Counted from the stretch's first letter, positions 42,414 to 51,783 are shown. The stretch is DNA of 64,000 nucleotides from Clostridiales bacterium (GCA_015056325.1 SVGL01000002.1:124001-188000); one strand, 5' to 3'. Numbers and translations: made by a program. The notes: a model not told the origin generated them from the sequence alone.

Positions 42414-43635
42414 AGCGGTCAATGTTACGAGGGAGATCATCGGGCAGGGGCGTGATATGCTCCTGTGCGGGGACGGCAGCGCGGCGCTGTCCGGTGTGCT
42501 GGCGAACTATGCCGCCCAGGCCCAATGCGTGTACATCGATCCGCCCTTCATGACCGGCGACAGCTTCACCCGCCGCCGCCGTTTTGGTCAGGCCGGCTGG
42601 AAAACGGGCCGTCCCGCGCCGGAATTCCCCGCCTATGCGGATCGCTACGGCACCAAGGACGCGTACCTGGCCTTCCTGCGCGGGCTGATTGAGAACGCCC
42701 ACAAGCTGCTCAGCCGCACCGGCGTCCTGGCCCTCCACCTGGACTGGCACACCTCTGCCTACGGCCGGCTGATCTGCGACGAGGTCTTCGGCGAGGAGCT
42801 CTTCCTCAACGAGATCATCTGGAGCTACGAGAGCGGCGGCCGCGCGAAGAAGTACTTCTCCCGCAAGCACGACACCATCCTGCTCTACGCCCGTACGAAG
42901 GATTACCACTTCGATCTGCGGCGCGTCCCCCTGGAGCGCACCGAACACCGCAAGAACCACATGCGCCGCCGCGTGGATGAGGACGGCCGCGCCTATTCCG
43001 AGATCAAGACCGGCGGCAAGATCTACCGTTATTACGACGATGCGCCCGTCTATCCCGGCGACGTCTGGACGGACATCTCCCACCTGCAGCAGCGCGACCC
43101 GGAACGCACCGGCTACGCCACCCAGAAACCCCTCAAGCTCCTCGACCGCATCCTCAAGCCCGTGGTGAAGGACGGCGATCTGGTGATCGACCTGTGCTGC
43201 GGCTCCGGCACGGCCATGGAGGCCGCCCAGCAGCTCAATTGCCGCTACATCGGCGTGGACACCAGCGCCGAGGCCATCCTGACCACCGCCAGCCGCCTGG
43301 ACAGCCGCGATCAGATGATCGACTGCCCCTGCACGATGGACGAAACCCGTCTGGAGGGTATGTACACCGGCGAGGGCGGCATGATGCTGCTGACCGGCTT
43401 CACCGCAACCCACCCGTCCTTCCCCAAGACCGAGCAGGCTATGGACGCCCTGGAATCCTGGGCTGCAGGCCACATTGTGGACGGCGCCTTCGTGGTGAGC
43501 GAGAGCTTCCGCCGCACCCCCCGCACCCCGGAGCTGCCTCTGTTCTGCCTGCTGCCCGCGGGCGAGGGCGAGGCCGCCGTCTCCACCGTGGACGCCGCCG
43601 GACGCAGGCGCGTGTTCAAGTGGGTGCACGAGTGA
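42406..43635 (+). CDS. Orphan DNA adenine (N6) or cytosine (N4) methyltransferase, beta class
   Basis: 409 residues. Catalytic motif IV DPPF (45-48) comes before the SAM motif I DLCCGSGT (262-269), the order of beta-class methyltransferases. Between them, about 100-240 contains the target-recognition region (WSYESGGRAKKYFSRKHDTI, then RRVPLERTEHRK). A C-terminal extension of about 110 residues after YIGVDTSAEAI is not typical. No restriction endonuclease, Res helicase or specificity subunit is adjacent. The only partner is the overlapping Cys-cluster gene. AGGAGGGG ribosome site lies inside that gene. Confidence 0.88.
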   Translation: MFEAVNVTREIIGQGRDMLLCGDGSAALSGVLANYAAQAQCVYIDPPFMTGDSFTRRRRFGQAGWKTGRPAPEFPAYADRYGTKDAYLAFLRGLIENAHKLLSRTGVLALHLDWHTSAYGRLICDEVFGEELFLNEIIWSYESGGRAKKYFSRKHDTILLYARTKDYHFDLRRVPLERTEHRKNHMRRRVDEDGRAYSEIKTGGKIYRYYDDAPVYPGDVWTDISHLQQRDPERTGYATQKPLKLLDRILKPVVKDGDLVIDLCCGSGTAMEAAQQLNCRYIGVDTSAEAILTTASRLDSRDQMIDCPCTMDETRLEGMYTGEGGMMLLTGFTATHPSFPKTEQAMDALESWAAGHIVDGAFVVSESFRRTPRTPELPLFCLLPAGEGEAAVSTVDAAGRRRVFKWVHE

Positions 43636-43701
43636 CATAGATCGGCTCCCGTCCGTGAGGATGAGGCCGTTTTTTGTGGAGGGAACTGCCGTTGCCCATG
43701 A

Positions 43702-43812
43702 GAACCCCTCAGTCCTCACTATCGTTCGGCCACCTCCCCTACGAAGGGAAGGCAAAGTAACCAAGGCTCCCCTTCATCGGGGCGCTGTCGCCGTAAGACG
43801 ACTGAGGGGTTC
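43702..43812. repeat. MITE-like element, family B, with terminal inverted repeats
   Basis: 111 nt bounded by perfect 13-bp inverted repeats GAACCCCTCAGTC (43702-43714) and GACTGAGGGGTTC (43800-43812). Internal hairpins CTCCCCTTCATCGGGG and GTCGCCGTAAGACGAC. No coding capacity. Confidence 0.8.
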
Positions 43813-43902
43813 CCCCACACAAAAAGGCAGACCCATCACTGAGTCTGCCGTCAATGCATATTCACAGGCGCAGAAAACACACCCTCCGCCAGCGGGGCGG
43901 AA

Positions 43903-44163
43903 TCACTTCTTCGGCGCGTTTCCGCCGATGTAGAAGCGCACCAGCTCCTCCATGATCTCGTCGCGCTCCAGGCGGCAGATCATGCTGCGGGCAGAGTTGT
44001 AGCTGGTGATGTAAGTGGGATCGCCGGAGATGAGATAACCCACGATCTGGGTGATGGGGTCGTAGCCCTTGGCCTGCAGCGCGTGGTACACGAAGAGCAG
44101 GATGTCATGGGCCTCATTGCCGGTTTCCGTAAGGGGCTTGAACTTGGTGGTGTTGGTATCCAT
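43903..44163 (-). CDS. ireB: IreB-family regulatory phosphoprotein
   Basis: 86 residues from the ATG at 44163 behind AAAGGAGGGG. The family core is intact: [20 protein letters not shown] and [15 protein letters not shown]. An N-terminal Thr cluster (DTNTTK) sits where Enterococcus IreB is phosphorylated by kinase IreK; IreB restrains cephalosporin resistance there. The usual neighbours ruvX (yrrK) and a DUF1292 gene are missing, so this copy is displaced. Likely monocistronic. Confidence 0.93.
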   Translation of the reverse strand: MDTNTTKFKPLTETGNEAHDILLFVYHALQAKGYDPITQIVGYLISGDPTYITSYNSARSMICRLERDEIMEELVRFYIGGNAPKK

Positions 44164-44266
44164 CAGGGCCCCTCCTTTCAAAACATGTTCCATATTATTA
44201 TACACGAAGTGTTACAAAAAAGTAAAGCCCTTTTGCGGGAAAAAGTTGATTAGAACATTGCGCGTA

Positions 44267-44297
44267 CAAAAAAGGACTGCCCCAAAGCAGTCCTTTT
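44267..44297. terminator. Terminator between ireB promoter region and pyridoxal kinase gene end
   Basis: AAAAGGACTGC / GCAGTCCTTTT stem with a CCCAAA loop; T-run on the minus strand ends the kinase transcript. Confidence 0.88.
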
Positions 44298-44299
44298 CA

Positions 44300-45115
44300 T
44301 TATTCCAGCACATCCAGGCAGGTTTCGATGGGGATGCCCACGTAGTGATCCTCGTTGTCCTTGTGGCGGAGGATCATCACGCGGATGGCGTCCATAGCCT
44401 TCTGCGCAGCCTGCTGGAGGGGCATGCCATCCAGCACGCGCCCGGTGAGGATGCCAGAGAACAGATCCCCCGTGCCGGAGAAGAACACCGGCACCATCTC
44501 GAAGGGCAGGCAGAAGCGCTCGCCAGCCTTGTGGTCATAGCCGACCACGCAGAACTGCCCCTCCACCTTCGCGCTGGTGATCAGCACGGACTTGGCGCCC
44601 ATGCCGCGCAGCGCATCCACCAGAACATCGGCTTCCGCGCGGGTCAGGTCATCCTTGATGGGGGCGTCGGCCAGGTAGGCAGCCTCGGTGTAGTTGGGCA
44701 TGACGTAGTCCGCCACGGCGCACATGGCCCGCATGTGGCCCACGGTGGCTTCGGTGACGCCATTGTAGAGCTTGCCTTCATCGCCCATGACGGGATCGAC
44801 AAAAACCATGCAGCCCTTTCCGGCAGCCTCGCGGCAGAGATCACTCACCAGCGCCGCCTGCGCCTCGGAGAAGATCATCCCCGTGGACACCGCGTCAAAC
44901 TGGAAACCCAGATTCCGCCATACGCGCAGGGTATCCCGCATGTAATCGGTCAGCTCCAGGATGGAAAACTCACCGTAATCCAGCGTGTTGCTGACAATAG
45001 CGGTGGGCAGGGTGAACACGTGGTGCCCCATGTGGCTGAGCACGGGCATGATGGCCGCCAGGGCGACCTTGCCGTAGCCGGTCATGTCCTGGACGAGGAG
45101 GATACGCTTGGGCAT
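44300..45115 (-). CDS. pdxY: Pyridoxal/pyridoxamine kinase
   Basis: 271 residues from the ATG at 45115 (AAGGGGTG upstream); the earlier in-frame extension has no ribosome site. Ribokinase-like fold. N-terminal RILLVQDMTGYGKVALA and the PTAIVSNTLDY block match PdxY/PdxK-type kinases, DPVMGDEGKLY is the family signature, and SGTGDLFSG holds the catalytic Asp and anion hole. It phosphorylates B6 vitamers to PLP or PMP. The gene lies upstream of the family-B element and ridA, whose enzyme depends on PLP chemistry. Confidence 0.9.
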   Translation of the reverse strand: MPKRILLVQDMTGYGKVALAAIMPVLSHMGHHVFTLPTAIVSNTLDYGEFSILELTDYMRDTLRVWRNLGFQFDAVSTGMIFSEAQAALVSDLCREAAGKGCMVFVDPVMGDEGKLYNGVTEATVGHMRAMCAVADYVMPNYTEAAYLADAPIKDDLTRAEADVLVDALRGMGAKSVLITSAKVEGQFCVVGYDHKAGERFCLPFEMVPVFFSGTGDLFSGILTGRVLDGMPLQQAAQKAMDAIRVMILRHKDNEDHYVGIPIETCLDVLE

Positions 45116-45170
45116 GGTGGTCACCCCTTTCGAAAGAAACTCATTTACAGTCATTCTGCATCGTCAGCTT

Positions 45171-45294
45171 CCACCTCATCCGTCTTCGCCTTACGGCGAA
45201 TCCACCTTCCCCGCCAGGGGAAGGCTAAGCAACACGCAGACGAAAGGCTTCCCCTTGAGGGGAAGCTGTCGCCCTTGGGCGACTGATGAGGTGG
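45171..45294. repeat. MITE-like element, family B, longest copy
   Basis: 124 nt with 10-bp terminal inverted repeats CCACCTCATC (45171-45180) and GATGAGGTGG (45285-45294). Two internal CTTCCCC hairpins and a GTCGCCC-TT-GGGCGAC hairpin. Confidence 0.85.
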
Positions 45295-45317
45295 ACGCTG
45301 CGCCAAAGACAGGCCGC

Positions 45318-45698
45318 TTACTGCTTACAGGCGATGGCCTCGATCTCCACCTTGGCGTCGCGGGGCAGCTTGGCCACCTGAACACAGGCGCGGGCAGGGG
45401 GATTGGCAGGGAAGAAGGTCGCGTAGGCAGCGTTCACCTCGGCGAAGTCGTTCAGGTCCTTGAGGAAGATGGTGGTCTTCACCACGTCGGCCAGGGTGCA
45501 GCCAGCTTCAGCCAGGATGGCCTCGATATTCTTCATGCTCTGCACAGTCATCTCGCCCACGGAGCCCTCCAGCAGAGCGCCGGTCTCGGGCACGAAGGGC
45601 AGCTGACCAGAAACGAAAACCATGTTGCCGCACTGCACGCCCTGGCTGTAAGGGCCGATGGCAGCGGGAGCATTGGGGGTGTTGAGGATCTTATTCAT
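45318..45698 (-). CDS. ridA: RidA-family enamine/imine deaminase
   Basis: 126 residues, full family length. IGPYSQGV near the N-terminus, VFVSGQLPF, the catalytic Arg in PARACVQVAKLP (about 103-114) and the Glu in VEIEAIA near the C-terminus match RidA (YjgF/YER057c). It removes 2-aminoacrylate and related imines made by PLP enzymes. ATG behind AAGGAGATATCGCG. Confidence 0.96.
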   Translation of the reverse strand: MNKILNTPNAPAAIGPYSQGVQCGNMVFVSGQLPFVPETGALLEGSVGEMTVQSMKNIEAILAEAGCTLADVVKTTIFLKDLNDFAEVNAAYATFFPANPPARACVQVAKLPRDAKVEIEAIACKQ

Positions 45699-45712
45699 CG
45701 CGATATCTCCTT

Positions 45713-46144
45713 TTATACTGCACTGGCAGGCAGGCAGTTGTTGTACAGCGCCAGGCAGAGGAAGCTGAGGGCCAGCACGATGATGCCCACCACAACCACC
45801 GTGTGGGTGAGGGGCTTGGCCTGGCGCTTGTCATTCTGCTCGCACTTGTAGTCGTAATAACGGGGGAACTGCGCATCGTACTTGGAGGGTGTCAGCAGGT
45901 GTACAATACTCTTGAAGGCATAACCGAAGATGTCGAAGAATCCGGTATCGGAAATCCACAGCAGTCCGCCCATGCCCACAAACAGCACCGCGCTGACGAA
46001 GAACCCATCGCACAGGTAGTGCCAGTTGAGGTAGGCTGCCGTAGACAGGGAAAAGCCCCGCAGCACTGCGACGCCCGCCGCAATGATCACCGCCAGCACC
46101 AGCTGCACACCGATGCTGATTAGCGTTTTTTTGTTGAAACCCAT
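45713..46144 (-). CDS. DUF3899 membrane protein
   Basis: 143 residues. Four predicted helices: about 8-28, 43-63, 68-85 and 114-135. The DUF3899 pattern is visible in the central W-H-Y-L-C-D-G-F-F-V and the D-x-G-F-F-D-I-F-G-Y segment. Function unknown. RBS AGGAGATTGTT; it starts next to the repeat array and is followed closely by ridA (14 nt), so the two may be co-transcribed. Confidence 0.85.
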   Translation of the reverse strand: MGFNKKTLISIGVQLVLAVIIAAGVAVLRGFSLSTAAYLNWHYLCDGFFVSAVLFVGMGGLLWISDTGFFDIFGYAFKSIVHLLTPSKYDAQFPRYYDYKCEQNDKRQAKPLTHTVVVVGIIVLALSFLCLALYNNCLPASAV

Positions 46145-46158
46145 AACAATCTCCTATT

Positions 46159-46980
46159 GAGGGAGGGCCAATGCCCGACTAGCGACTGCCATTGCTCGCA
46201 ATGACGGAGCGTAGCCAGCGCTGGGGTTCTTCCCCAGTGATGGCCGATTCGAGGGAGGGCCAATGCCCGACTAGCGCCAGTCATTGCTCGCAATGACGGA
46301 GCGTAGCCAGCGCTGGGGTTCATCCCCAGTGATGGCCGATTCGAGGGAGGGCCAAAGCCCGACTATCGCCAGTCATTGCTTGCAATGACGGAGCGTAGCC
46401 AGCGCTGGGGGACATCCCCAGTGATGGCCGATTCGAGGGAGGGCCAATGCCCTACTAGCGACTGCCATTGCTCGCAATGACGGAGCGTAGCCAGCGCTGG
46501 GGGTATCCCCAGTGATGGCCGATTCGAGGGAGGGCCAATGCCCAACTAGCGACGGCCATTGCTTGCAATGACGGAGCGTAGCCAGCGCTGGGGGCATCCC
46601 CAGTGATGGCCGATTCGAGGGAGGGCCAATGCCCGACCAGCGACAGCCATTGCTTGCAATGACGGAGCGTAGCCAGCGCTGGGGTTCTTCCCCAGTGATG
46701 GCCGATTCGAGGGAGGGCTAATGCCCGACCAGCGACTGCCATTGCTCGCAATGACGGAGCGTAGCCAGCGCTGGGGTTCTTCCCCAGTGATGGCCGATTC
46801 GAGGGAGGGCCAAGCCCGACTAGCGACTGCCATTGCTCGCAATGACGGAGCGTAGCCAGCTCTGGGGGCATCCCCAGTGATGGCCGATTCGAGGGAAGGC
46901 CAATGCCCGACTAGCGACGGCCATTGCTTGCAATGACGGAGCGTAGCCAGCGCTGGGGTTCTTCCCCAGTGATGGCCGAG
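46159..46980 (-). repeat. Array 2 of the 92-nt structured repeat
   Basis: Nine units begin (plus-strand GAGGGAGGGCC) at 46159, 46251, 46343, 46435, 46526, 46617, 46709, 46801 and 46891; spacing 90-92. The reverse complement aligns over its full length with array 1: GCTACGC, GCTAGTCGGGC and TCGGCCAT blocks are identical in the same order. Stem arms differ by paired changes (GCAATGC/GCATTGC in array 1, TCATTGC/GCAATGA here; CTGCC/GGCAG there, CTGGGG/CCCCAG here). Array sense equals the transcription sense of flanking opp and DUF3899 genes. Not coding. Confidence 0.95.
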
Positions 46981-46983
46981 TAC

Positions 46984-47017
46984 AAAAATGCAACCACAGC
47001 CAGGGCCATGGTTGCAT
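46984..47017 (-). terminator. Terminator of the opp operon
   Basis: ATGCAACCA / TGGTTGCAT perfect 9-bp stem with TTTTTG on the minus strand, seven nt after the oppF stop. Array 2 begins 4 nt beyond. Confidence 0.85.
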
Positions 47018-47023
47018 GATGAA

Positions 47024-48073
47024 TCAGCCCTTCATCTGACGCTGATACTCTTCAAATTCCTTGTCGTTGCACTGCACGAAATGACCGGGCGCGATCTCCC
47101 GCAGGCTGGGCTTGTCCACAGAATAATCGTGGGCAGCCAGGGGGTTGTAGGTGATGCGCTTGCGGTTCTTTTCGTAGGCAGGATCGGGCAGCGGAATGGC
47201 GGACAGCAGCGCCTTGGTGTAGGGATGCATCGGGTGAGCGAAGAGCTCATCCGAGGTCGCCAGCTCGACCATCTTGCCGTAGTACATCACGCCGATGCGG
47301 TCAGAGAAGTACTTGACAACGGACAGGTCGTGAGCGATGAACAGGATGGTCAGGCCCAGCTCATGACGCAGGTCGTTGAGCAGGTTGATGACCTGTGCCT
47401 GAATGGACACGTCCAGCGCGGAAACGGGCTCGTCAGCGATGATGAGCTCGGGCTCCATGATGACCGCGCGGGCCACGCCGATACGCTGACGCTGGCCGCC
47501 GGAGAACTCATGGGGGTAGCGGCTGGCGTGCTCACGCACCAGACCAACGCGCTCCAGCACCTTGAAGACCTTCTCGTCAATGACTGCCTTATTCTTCTCA
47601 CCGCGAATCTTGAGGCCCTCGGCGATGGTCTCATAGACCGTCATACGGGGGTCCAGGGAGGCGATGGGGTCCTGGAAGATCATCTGGATCTCGGTCACGG
47701 AGCGATTCTGCTTCGCAAAATGATCATGCTTGGCAGCACGGATGAGCTCCTTCTGCTCCATAATGACCGCCTTGAGCTCCGCCTGGCGTTCAGGGGAGGC
47801 GGTCTTCATTTCCGCGCGGGCCTCGTTGATGACCTTGCGGTAGGAGCCGGTACCGGCAGCAATGCGGCGGCCGTTGAAGTAGATATTGCCGGAGGTGATG
47901 TCGTAAAGCTTGATGATGGAACGGCCCGTGGTGGTCTTGCCGCAGCCGGACTCGCCGACCAGGCCGAAGACCTCGCCCTTCTTGATATCGAAGGAAACGT
48001 CATCAACGGCCTTGTTGACCTTGAAATATTGGCAGAGGTTTTCCACTCTCAGCAAAACGTCCTGTTCAGCCAT
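47024..48073 (-). CDS. oppF: Peptide ABC transporter ATP-binding protein, OppF-type
   Basis: 349 residues. Walker A GESGCGKTTTG (about 39-49), Q-loop MIFQDPIASLDPR, signature FSGGQRQRIG, Walker B LIIADEPVSALD, His-loop FIAHDLSVV, and the C-terminal oligopeptide-transporter tail with PDPAYEKNR. About 40 extra charged helical residues (RKVINEARAEMKTAS...) precede the Q-loop, an unusual place. ATG sits inside the end of oppD (8-nt overlap) behind GGAGGAAGAGG. Last gene of the operon. Confidence 0.92.
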   Translation of the reverse strand: MAEQDVLLRVENLCQYFKVNKAVDDVSFDIKKGEVFGLVGESGCGKTTTGRSIIKLYDITSGNIYFNGRRIAAGTGSYRKVINEARAEMKTASPERQAELKAVIMEQKELIRAAKHDHFAKQNRSVTEIQMIFQDPIASLDPRMTVYETIAEGLKIRGEKNKAVIDEKVFKVLERVGLVREHASRYPHEFSGGQRQRIGVARAVIMEPELIIADEPVSALDVSIQAQVINLLNDLRHELGLTILFIAHDLSVVKYFSDRIGVMYYGKMVELATSDELFAHPMHPYTKALLSAIPLPDPAYEKNRKRITYNPLAAHDYSVDKPSLREIAPGHFVQCNDKEFEEYQRQMKG

Positions 48074-50225
48074 TTGCCTCTTCCTCCATTTCTGCCATTC
48101 TCTCCTTCATCTTGGCAATACGTTCGGTCACGGTCTTGGGGGGCTCCACCTTGGGCGCATCGGGATGCAGCAGCCAGGTAGCAGCCCAGTGGGTATCGGT
48201 GATCTTGAACTCCGGAGGCTGCTGCTCGAAGTCAATCTGCATCGCATAGCGGTTACGCTCTGCAAAGGCGTCGCCCACGGGAGGATAGATCATATCCGGG
48301 GGAGTGCCGGGGATGGCTTCCAGCTTGTCCTTGGAGTCCAGGTCGGGCATAGAGGACAGCAGCGCCCAGGTGTAGGGATGGGCGGGGGAGTAGAACACTT
48401 CCTCCGCGCTGCCGCACTCGACAATCTTGCCCGCGTACATAACCGCAATGCGGTCTGCCATGTTGGCCACGACGCCCAGGTCATGGGTAATGAAGATGAC
48501 GGACAGGTTGCGCTGCTTCTTGAGGTTCTGGATCAGCTCCAGGATCTGGGCCTGGATGGTCACGTCCAGCGCGGTGGTGGGCTCGTCACAGATCAGGATG
48601 TCCGGATTGGCCGCCAGGGCGATGGCGATGACGATACGCTGACGCATACCGCCGGAGAACTCAAAGGGATACTGATTGTAGCGCTTGCGGGCGTCCGGGA
48701 TGCCGACTTCGTCCATCAGCTTGATGGCGCGCTCCTTGGCGATGCCGGGGGTCACCTTGTTGACGATGCCGGAAGCGTTCTCCTTCAGGAAGTCAATCAG
48801 AGCGACCGCTTCCTTCTGGTAGTTGCGTTCACCCTTCTTGGCAATCACAGCCTCGTAGTGGGCGATCATGTCATCCACCGCACGCAGCATGTCCACCTTG
48901 GCCTTCTCCAGGTCGATCAGGGACTTGGGCACCACGTGCCATTCAGGCTCCTTGCCGCGCTTGACCAGCGCGTCGTAGCGGGCGCTCTGCTTGGCAAAGC
49001 GCTTCTCTTCCTTCTCATTCTTCTCGATGCCGCCGAAGTAACGGTTGATGTTATTCTTCAGCACGGAAGAGAAGGTGTATGCACGGTTATCCTTGACATA
49101 CTCCATGCGGTCGATGCCGGCTTCCACAGCGGCCACCATGGTCTTGTGGGCAGCAAGGCATTCCTTTTCATTCAGCTCGGCCGCCTCAAAGACATGGCGG
49201 TTGTCCGCCAGCACCTTCAGCGCAGCAGCCTTCTTGGCGAAGGCCTCATCCGCGCTGTAACGCAGGCCCGTCTCAGCGTTGGCAACGAAGTCCCGCATGA
49301 AGCCTTCATCCAGCTCCTTGAGCAGGAAGGCATTGAGCTCCTTCACGGGCAGCTCGGGCATGGGCTCCTTGCAGAAGGTCTGGTAATAACCCATGGCGAG
49401 GAAGTTGGGCTTCTCGAAGGACACAGCCTCGCGCAGGATTTCCGCCGCGCCGGCCAGTGCAGTCTCCAGCCCCTTTGAGCCTTCCTTCTTCAGCTTGCCC
49501 AGCTGGGCAGGGATCTCCTTGATCAGATTGCCCAGATCAGCCGCCTTCTCATGCACCACGTAGCGCTGGATGGACGTCTGGCACAGGCTGGCAATACGCT
49601 TGGCGCGGTAGGCCACATCGCGGCCGGCGCCGTGGCTCAGCTCGAAAGCCAGGGCGTCAGCATCGCCCAAGGCCTCGGTGGCCGCGTCGAAGGCGCGGTT
49701 GTAGGCGCCCTCCAGTTCCAGATGCTTGCGCTCAAACTTATCGAAGTTGTTGCACTTGTCCTTCACCTCGGCAGGCGCGCCGGCGCCGGCAGCAATCATC
49801 CGCTCCTCCAGCATCTTCAGGAAGCGATTGAAGGTATTGCGGCTTTCCTTCTGGCGGGCCTTGCCCTTGAGGATCATGGCTTCAGTCAGCTGACGGCCGA
49901 TCTTGACGATGGGGTTCAGGCTGGACATGGGATCCTGGAAGATCATGGCGATCTTGTCGCCGCGGATCTTGTGGAACTCGTCCTCAGAAATCTTCAGCAG
50001 GTCCTTGCCGTCATAGATGATCTCGCCGCCCTCGATGATGGAGTTGTTGGCGAGGATGCCCAGAATGGCCTTGGAGGTAACGGACTTGCCGGAGCCGGAC
50101 TCACCCACGATGGCGATGGTCTCGCCCTTGGCCAGGTCGAAGCTGATGTTGCGCACAGCCTGCACCTTGCCATTGGTGGTACGGAAAGAGATCTTCAGAT
50201 CTCGCACTTGCAGCTTAGTTTCCAT
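48066..50225 (-). CDS. oppD: OppD-type ATPase with about 365-residue insertion
   Basis: 719 residues, twice the usual 330-350. From the ATG at 50225 (GAGGAGAGGA upstream): Walker A GESGSGKS (41-48), Q-loop [12 protein letters not shown] (94-105), then a unique highly helical, Lys/Glu/Ala-rich region about 120-490. The normal sequence resumes at [15 protein letters not shown] and the signature FSGGMRQR (Ser524) follows; Walker [14 protein letters not shown] and the C-terminal oligo_HPY tail are normal. In known OppD proteins about 55-65 residues separate Q-loop and signature; here about 425. The insertion lies in the helical subdomain that contacts the permease. Both Walker motifs are intact, so activity is expected. 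Confidence 0.92.
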   Translation of the reverse strand: METKLQVRDLKISFRTTNGKVQAVRNISFDLAKGETIAIVGESGSGKSVTSKAILGILANNSIIEGGEIIYDGKDLLKISEDEFHKIRGDKIAMIFQDPMSSLNPIVKIGRQLTEAMILKGKARQKESRNTFNRFLKMLEERMIAAGAGAPAEVKDKCNNFDKFERKHLELEGAYNRAFDAATEALGDADALAFELSHGAGRDVAYRAKRIASLCQTSIQRYVVHEKAADLGNLIKEIPAQLGKLKKEGSKGLETALAGAAEILREAVSFEKPNFLAMGYYQTFCKEPMPELPVKELNAFLLKELDEGFMRDFVANAETGLRYSADEAFAKKAAALKVLADNRHVFEAAELNEKECLAAHKTMVAAVEAGIDRMEYVKDNRAYTFSSVLKNNINRYFGGIEKNEKEEKRFAKQSARYDALVKRGKEPEWHVVPKSLIDLEKAKVDMLRAVDDMIAHYEAVIAKKGERNYQKEAVALIDFLKENASGIVNKVTPGIAKERAIKLMDEVGIPDARKRYNQYPFEFSGGMRQRIVIAIALAANPDILICDEPTTALDVTIQAQILELIQNLKKQRNLSVIFITHDLGVVANMADRIAVMYAGKIVECGSAEEVFYSPAHPYTWALLSSMPDLDSKDKLEAIPGTPPDMIYPPVGDAFAERNRYAMQIDFEQQPPEFKITDTHWAATWLLHPDAPKVEPPKTVTERIAKMKERMAEMEEEANG

Positions 50226-50226
50226 A

Positions 50227-51759
50227 TTAGTCCTCTCCTCTCGTGGTGGGGTTGAATGCATCGCGCAGACCGTTGCCAAAGAGGTTGAAGGAAATCATCA
50301 GCAGCGAGAAGAAAAGCGCAGGGAACAGCATCGCATGGGGGGAGGTGGTCATGGCCGTCTGGCCCTGGCTCATCAATTCGCCAATGCTGGTGCCGACGAA
50401 CTCGGACAGGTTGACGATGCCCAGGTAGGTCATCGAGGTTTCAGAACCGATGACGCCGGGGATGACCATCGCGCAGCTGGTCACGATCGTACCCAGGGAG
50501 TTGGGGAAGATGTGACGGAACATCAGCCGCCAGTCGGAGGCGCCCAAGGTGCGGGCTGCCAGCACGTACTCCTGGCCCTTGAAGCGGTAGAACTGCTTAC
50601 GGGTCAGGGCGGACATGCCGATCCAGCCGGTAAGCACGAAGGCAAACAGGAAGGACGGGATGGTGCCCACCTTCTGGGCCAGATGCAGCTGGAACAGAGT
50701 GGTCGCCACGACGAAGGGAATGCCGGACAGAATGTCGGAGATACGGTCCATCGTCAGGTCGATCGCGCCGCCGTAGTAGCCCTGGATCGCACCGTACACA
50801 GCGCCGATGGACAGGTTAATGGCAGAGACCAGCACGGCGAAGACCAGAGAGAAGCGGGCGCCCATGCCGATGGCGCAGAACAGATCCTGACCCTTGGCGT
50901 TGGTGCCGAAGATGTAGGTGGGTTCCAGACCATTGACATAGGTATAGTAGTTGTAGTAGTTGATGCGGCACTGCACAGCGCCGGACTTGCGGACGCTGTA
51001 AATGTAGCTGCCGTCATCGCCCTCGATGCGCAGAGAGTTGTACTCCCGGCCCTCGATGGTCTTGTTGGTGGAATAGGCAGGGATGAAGTTGCCGTCGGCG
51101 TCCTTATTGGCCTCGCCCTTGGCACTCTTGACCTGATACCAGATGTTGGGGTTGTTGGTGATATCCTTGATATCCTTGGGCTCGACCCAGGGATAGATCA
51201 CCTGCAGACCATGCTCATTCTGCCACGCCTGAATACGATCAAACTCATCGTAGCTCAGGGTCAGGTACATGTTGCCGATTTCGTAGTACTTGTTGTTCTT
51301 CAGCACATAGGTGTGGGTTTCCGTCGTCTTGCCGCGCTGCTTGACGGTCTTGACCGTATCAGAGACGACCTTGATGACGGGGTTCATGCCGGTTTCCTCG
51401 GCAATGCCGCGCCAATAGTCCATGGAGGCGTCGTTCTGGCTGTCGCGGGTCACGCCGCCATCCAGGAAGCCCCAGCCCTTCTCCGCGATCTCGCGCACAA
51501 AGGGAGGCGTATTGGTGTACATCTTGTCCATGTGCTTGACATGGTAGGGGGAAAGCACGGGAGACACGATGGAGAAGAGGATCAGCAGCATGATGATGTA
51601 CGCCGCCACAACAGAAGACTTGTTCTTCTTGAAGCGCAGCAGGGCATCAGCCATATAGCCGCGGGCCTTGGTCTCCAGCTTCTTATCTTTCAGCTCCGCA
51701 TCCAGCTGCGCAAAGGCAAATTTCTCTTGCGGAATGTGCTGATACTGGTTGTTTGCCAT
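50227..51759 (-). CDS. oppC: OppC-type permease with large extracytoplasmic insertion
   Basis: 510 residues against about 300 for the family. The cytosolic N-tail of about 48 residues is followed by TM1 (about 49-70), then about 200 residues without membrane segments (about 75-280, rich in Tyr, Asn and Asp) before GTNAKGQDLF, the position where the GTD-x-G-R-D-x motif normally follows TM1 directly. The core segments and EAA-type loop (ARTLGASDWRLMFRHIFPN) are normal. Stop is 1 nt before the oppD start. The inserted domain faces outside and may meet the enlarged binding protein. Confidence 0.9.
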   Translation of the reverse strand: MANNQYQHIPQEKFAFAQLDAELKDKKLETKARGYMADALLRFKKNKSSVVAAYIIMLLILFSIVSPVLSPYHVKHMDKMYTNTPPFVREIAEKGWGFLDGGVTRDSQNDASMDYWRGIAEETGMNPVIKVVSDTVKTVKQRGKTTETHTYVLKNNKYYEIGNMYLTLSYDEFDRIQAWQNEHGLQVIYPWVEPKDIKDITNNPNIWYQVKSAKGEANKDADGNFIPAYSTNKTIEGREYNSLRIEGDDGSYIYSVRKSGAVQCRINYYNYYTYVNGLEPTYIFGTNAKGQDLFCAIGMGARFSLVFAVLVSAINLSIGAVYGAIQGYYGGAIDLTMDRISDILSGIPFVVATTLFQLHLAQKVGTIPSFLFAFVLTGWIGMSALTRKQFYRFKGQEYVLAARTLGASDWRLMFRHIFPNSLGTIVTSCAMVIPGVIGSETSMTYLGIVNLSEFVGTSIGELMSQGQTAMTTSPHAMLFPALFFSLLMISFNLFGNGLRDAFNPTTRGED

Positions 51760-51783
51760 GTTCTTACATCCTTTCCGTCAAGA

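Noticed and set aside
42406-43635. Type III restriction-modification system
   Set aside because: The Mod-like methyltransferase has no Res subunit; neighbours are unrelated.
46159-46980. Possible CRISPR array
   Set aside because: Whole 92-nt units repeat without unique spacers and there are no cas genes.
48066-50225. Intein or frameshift fusion in OppD
   Set aside because: No splicing motifs at the borders, no second ATPase core and continuous frame with uniform style.
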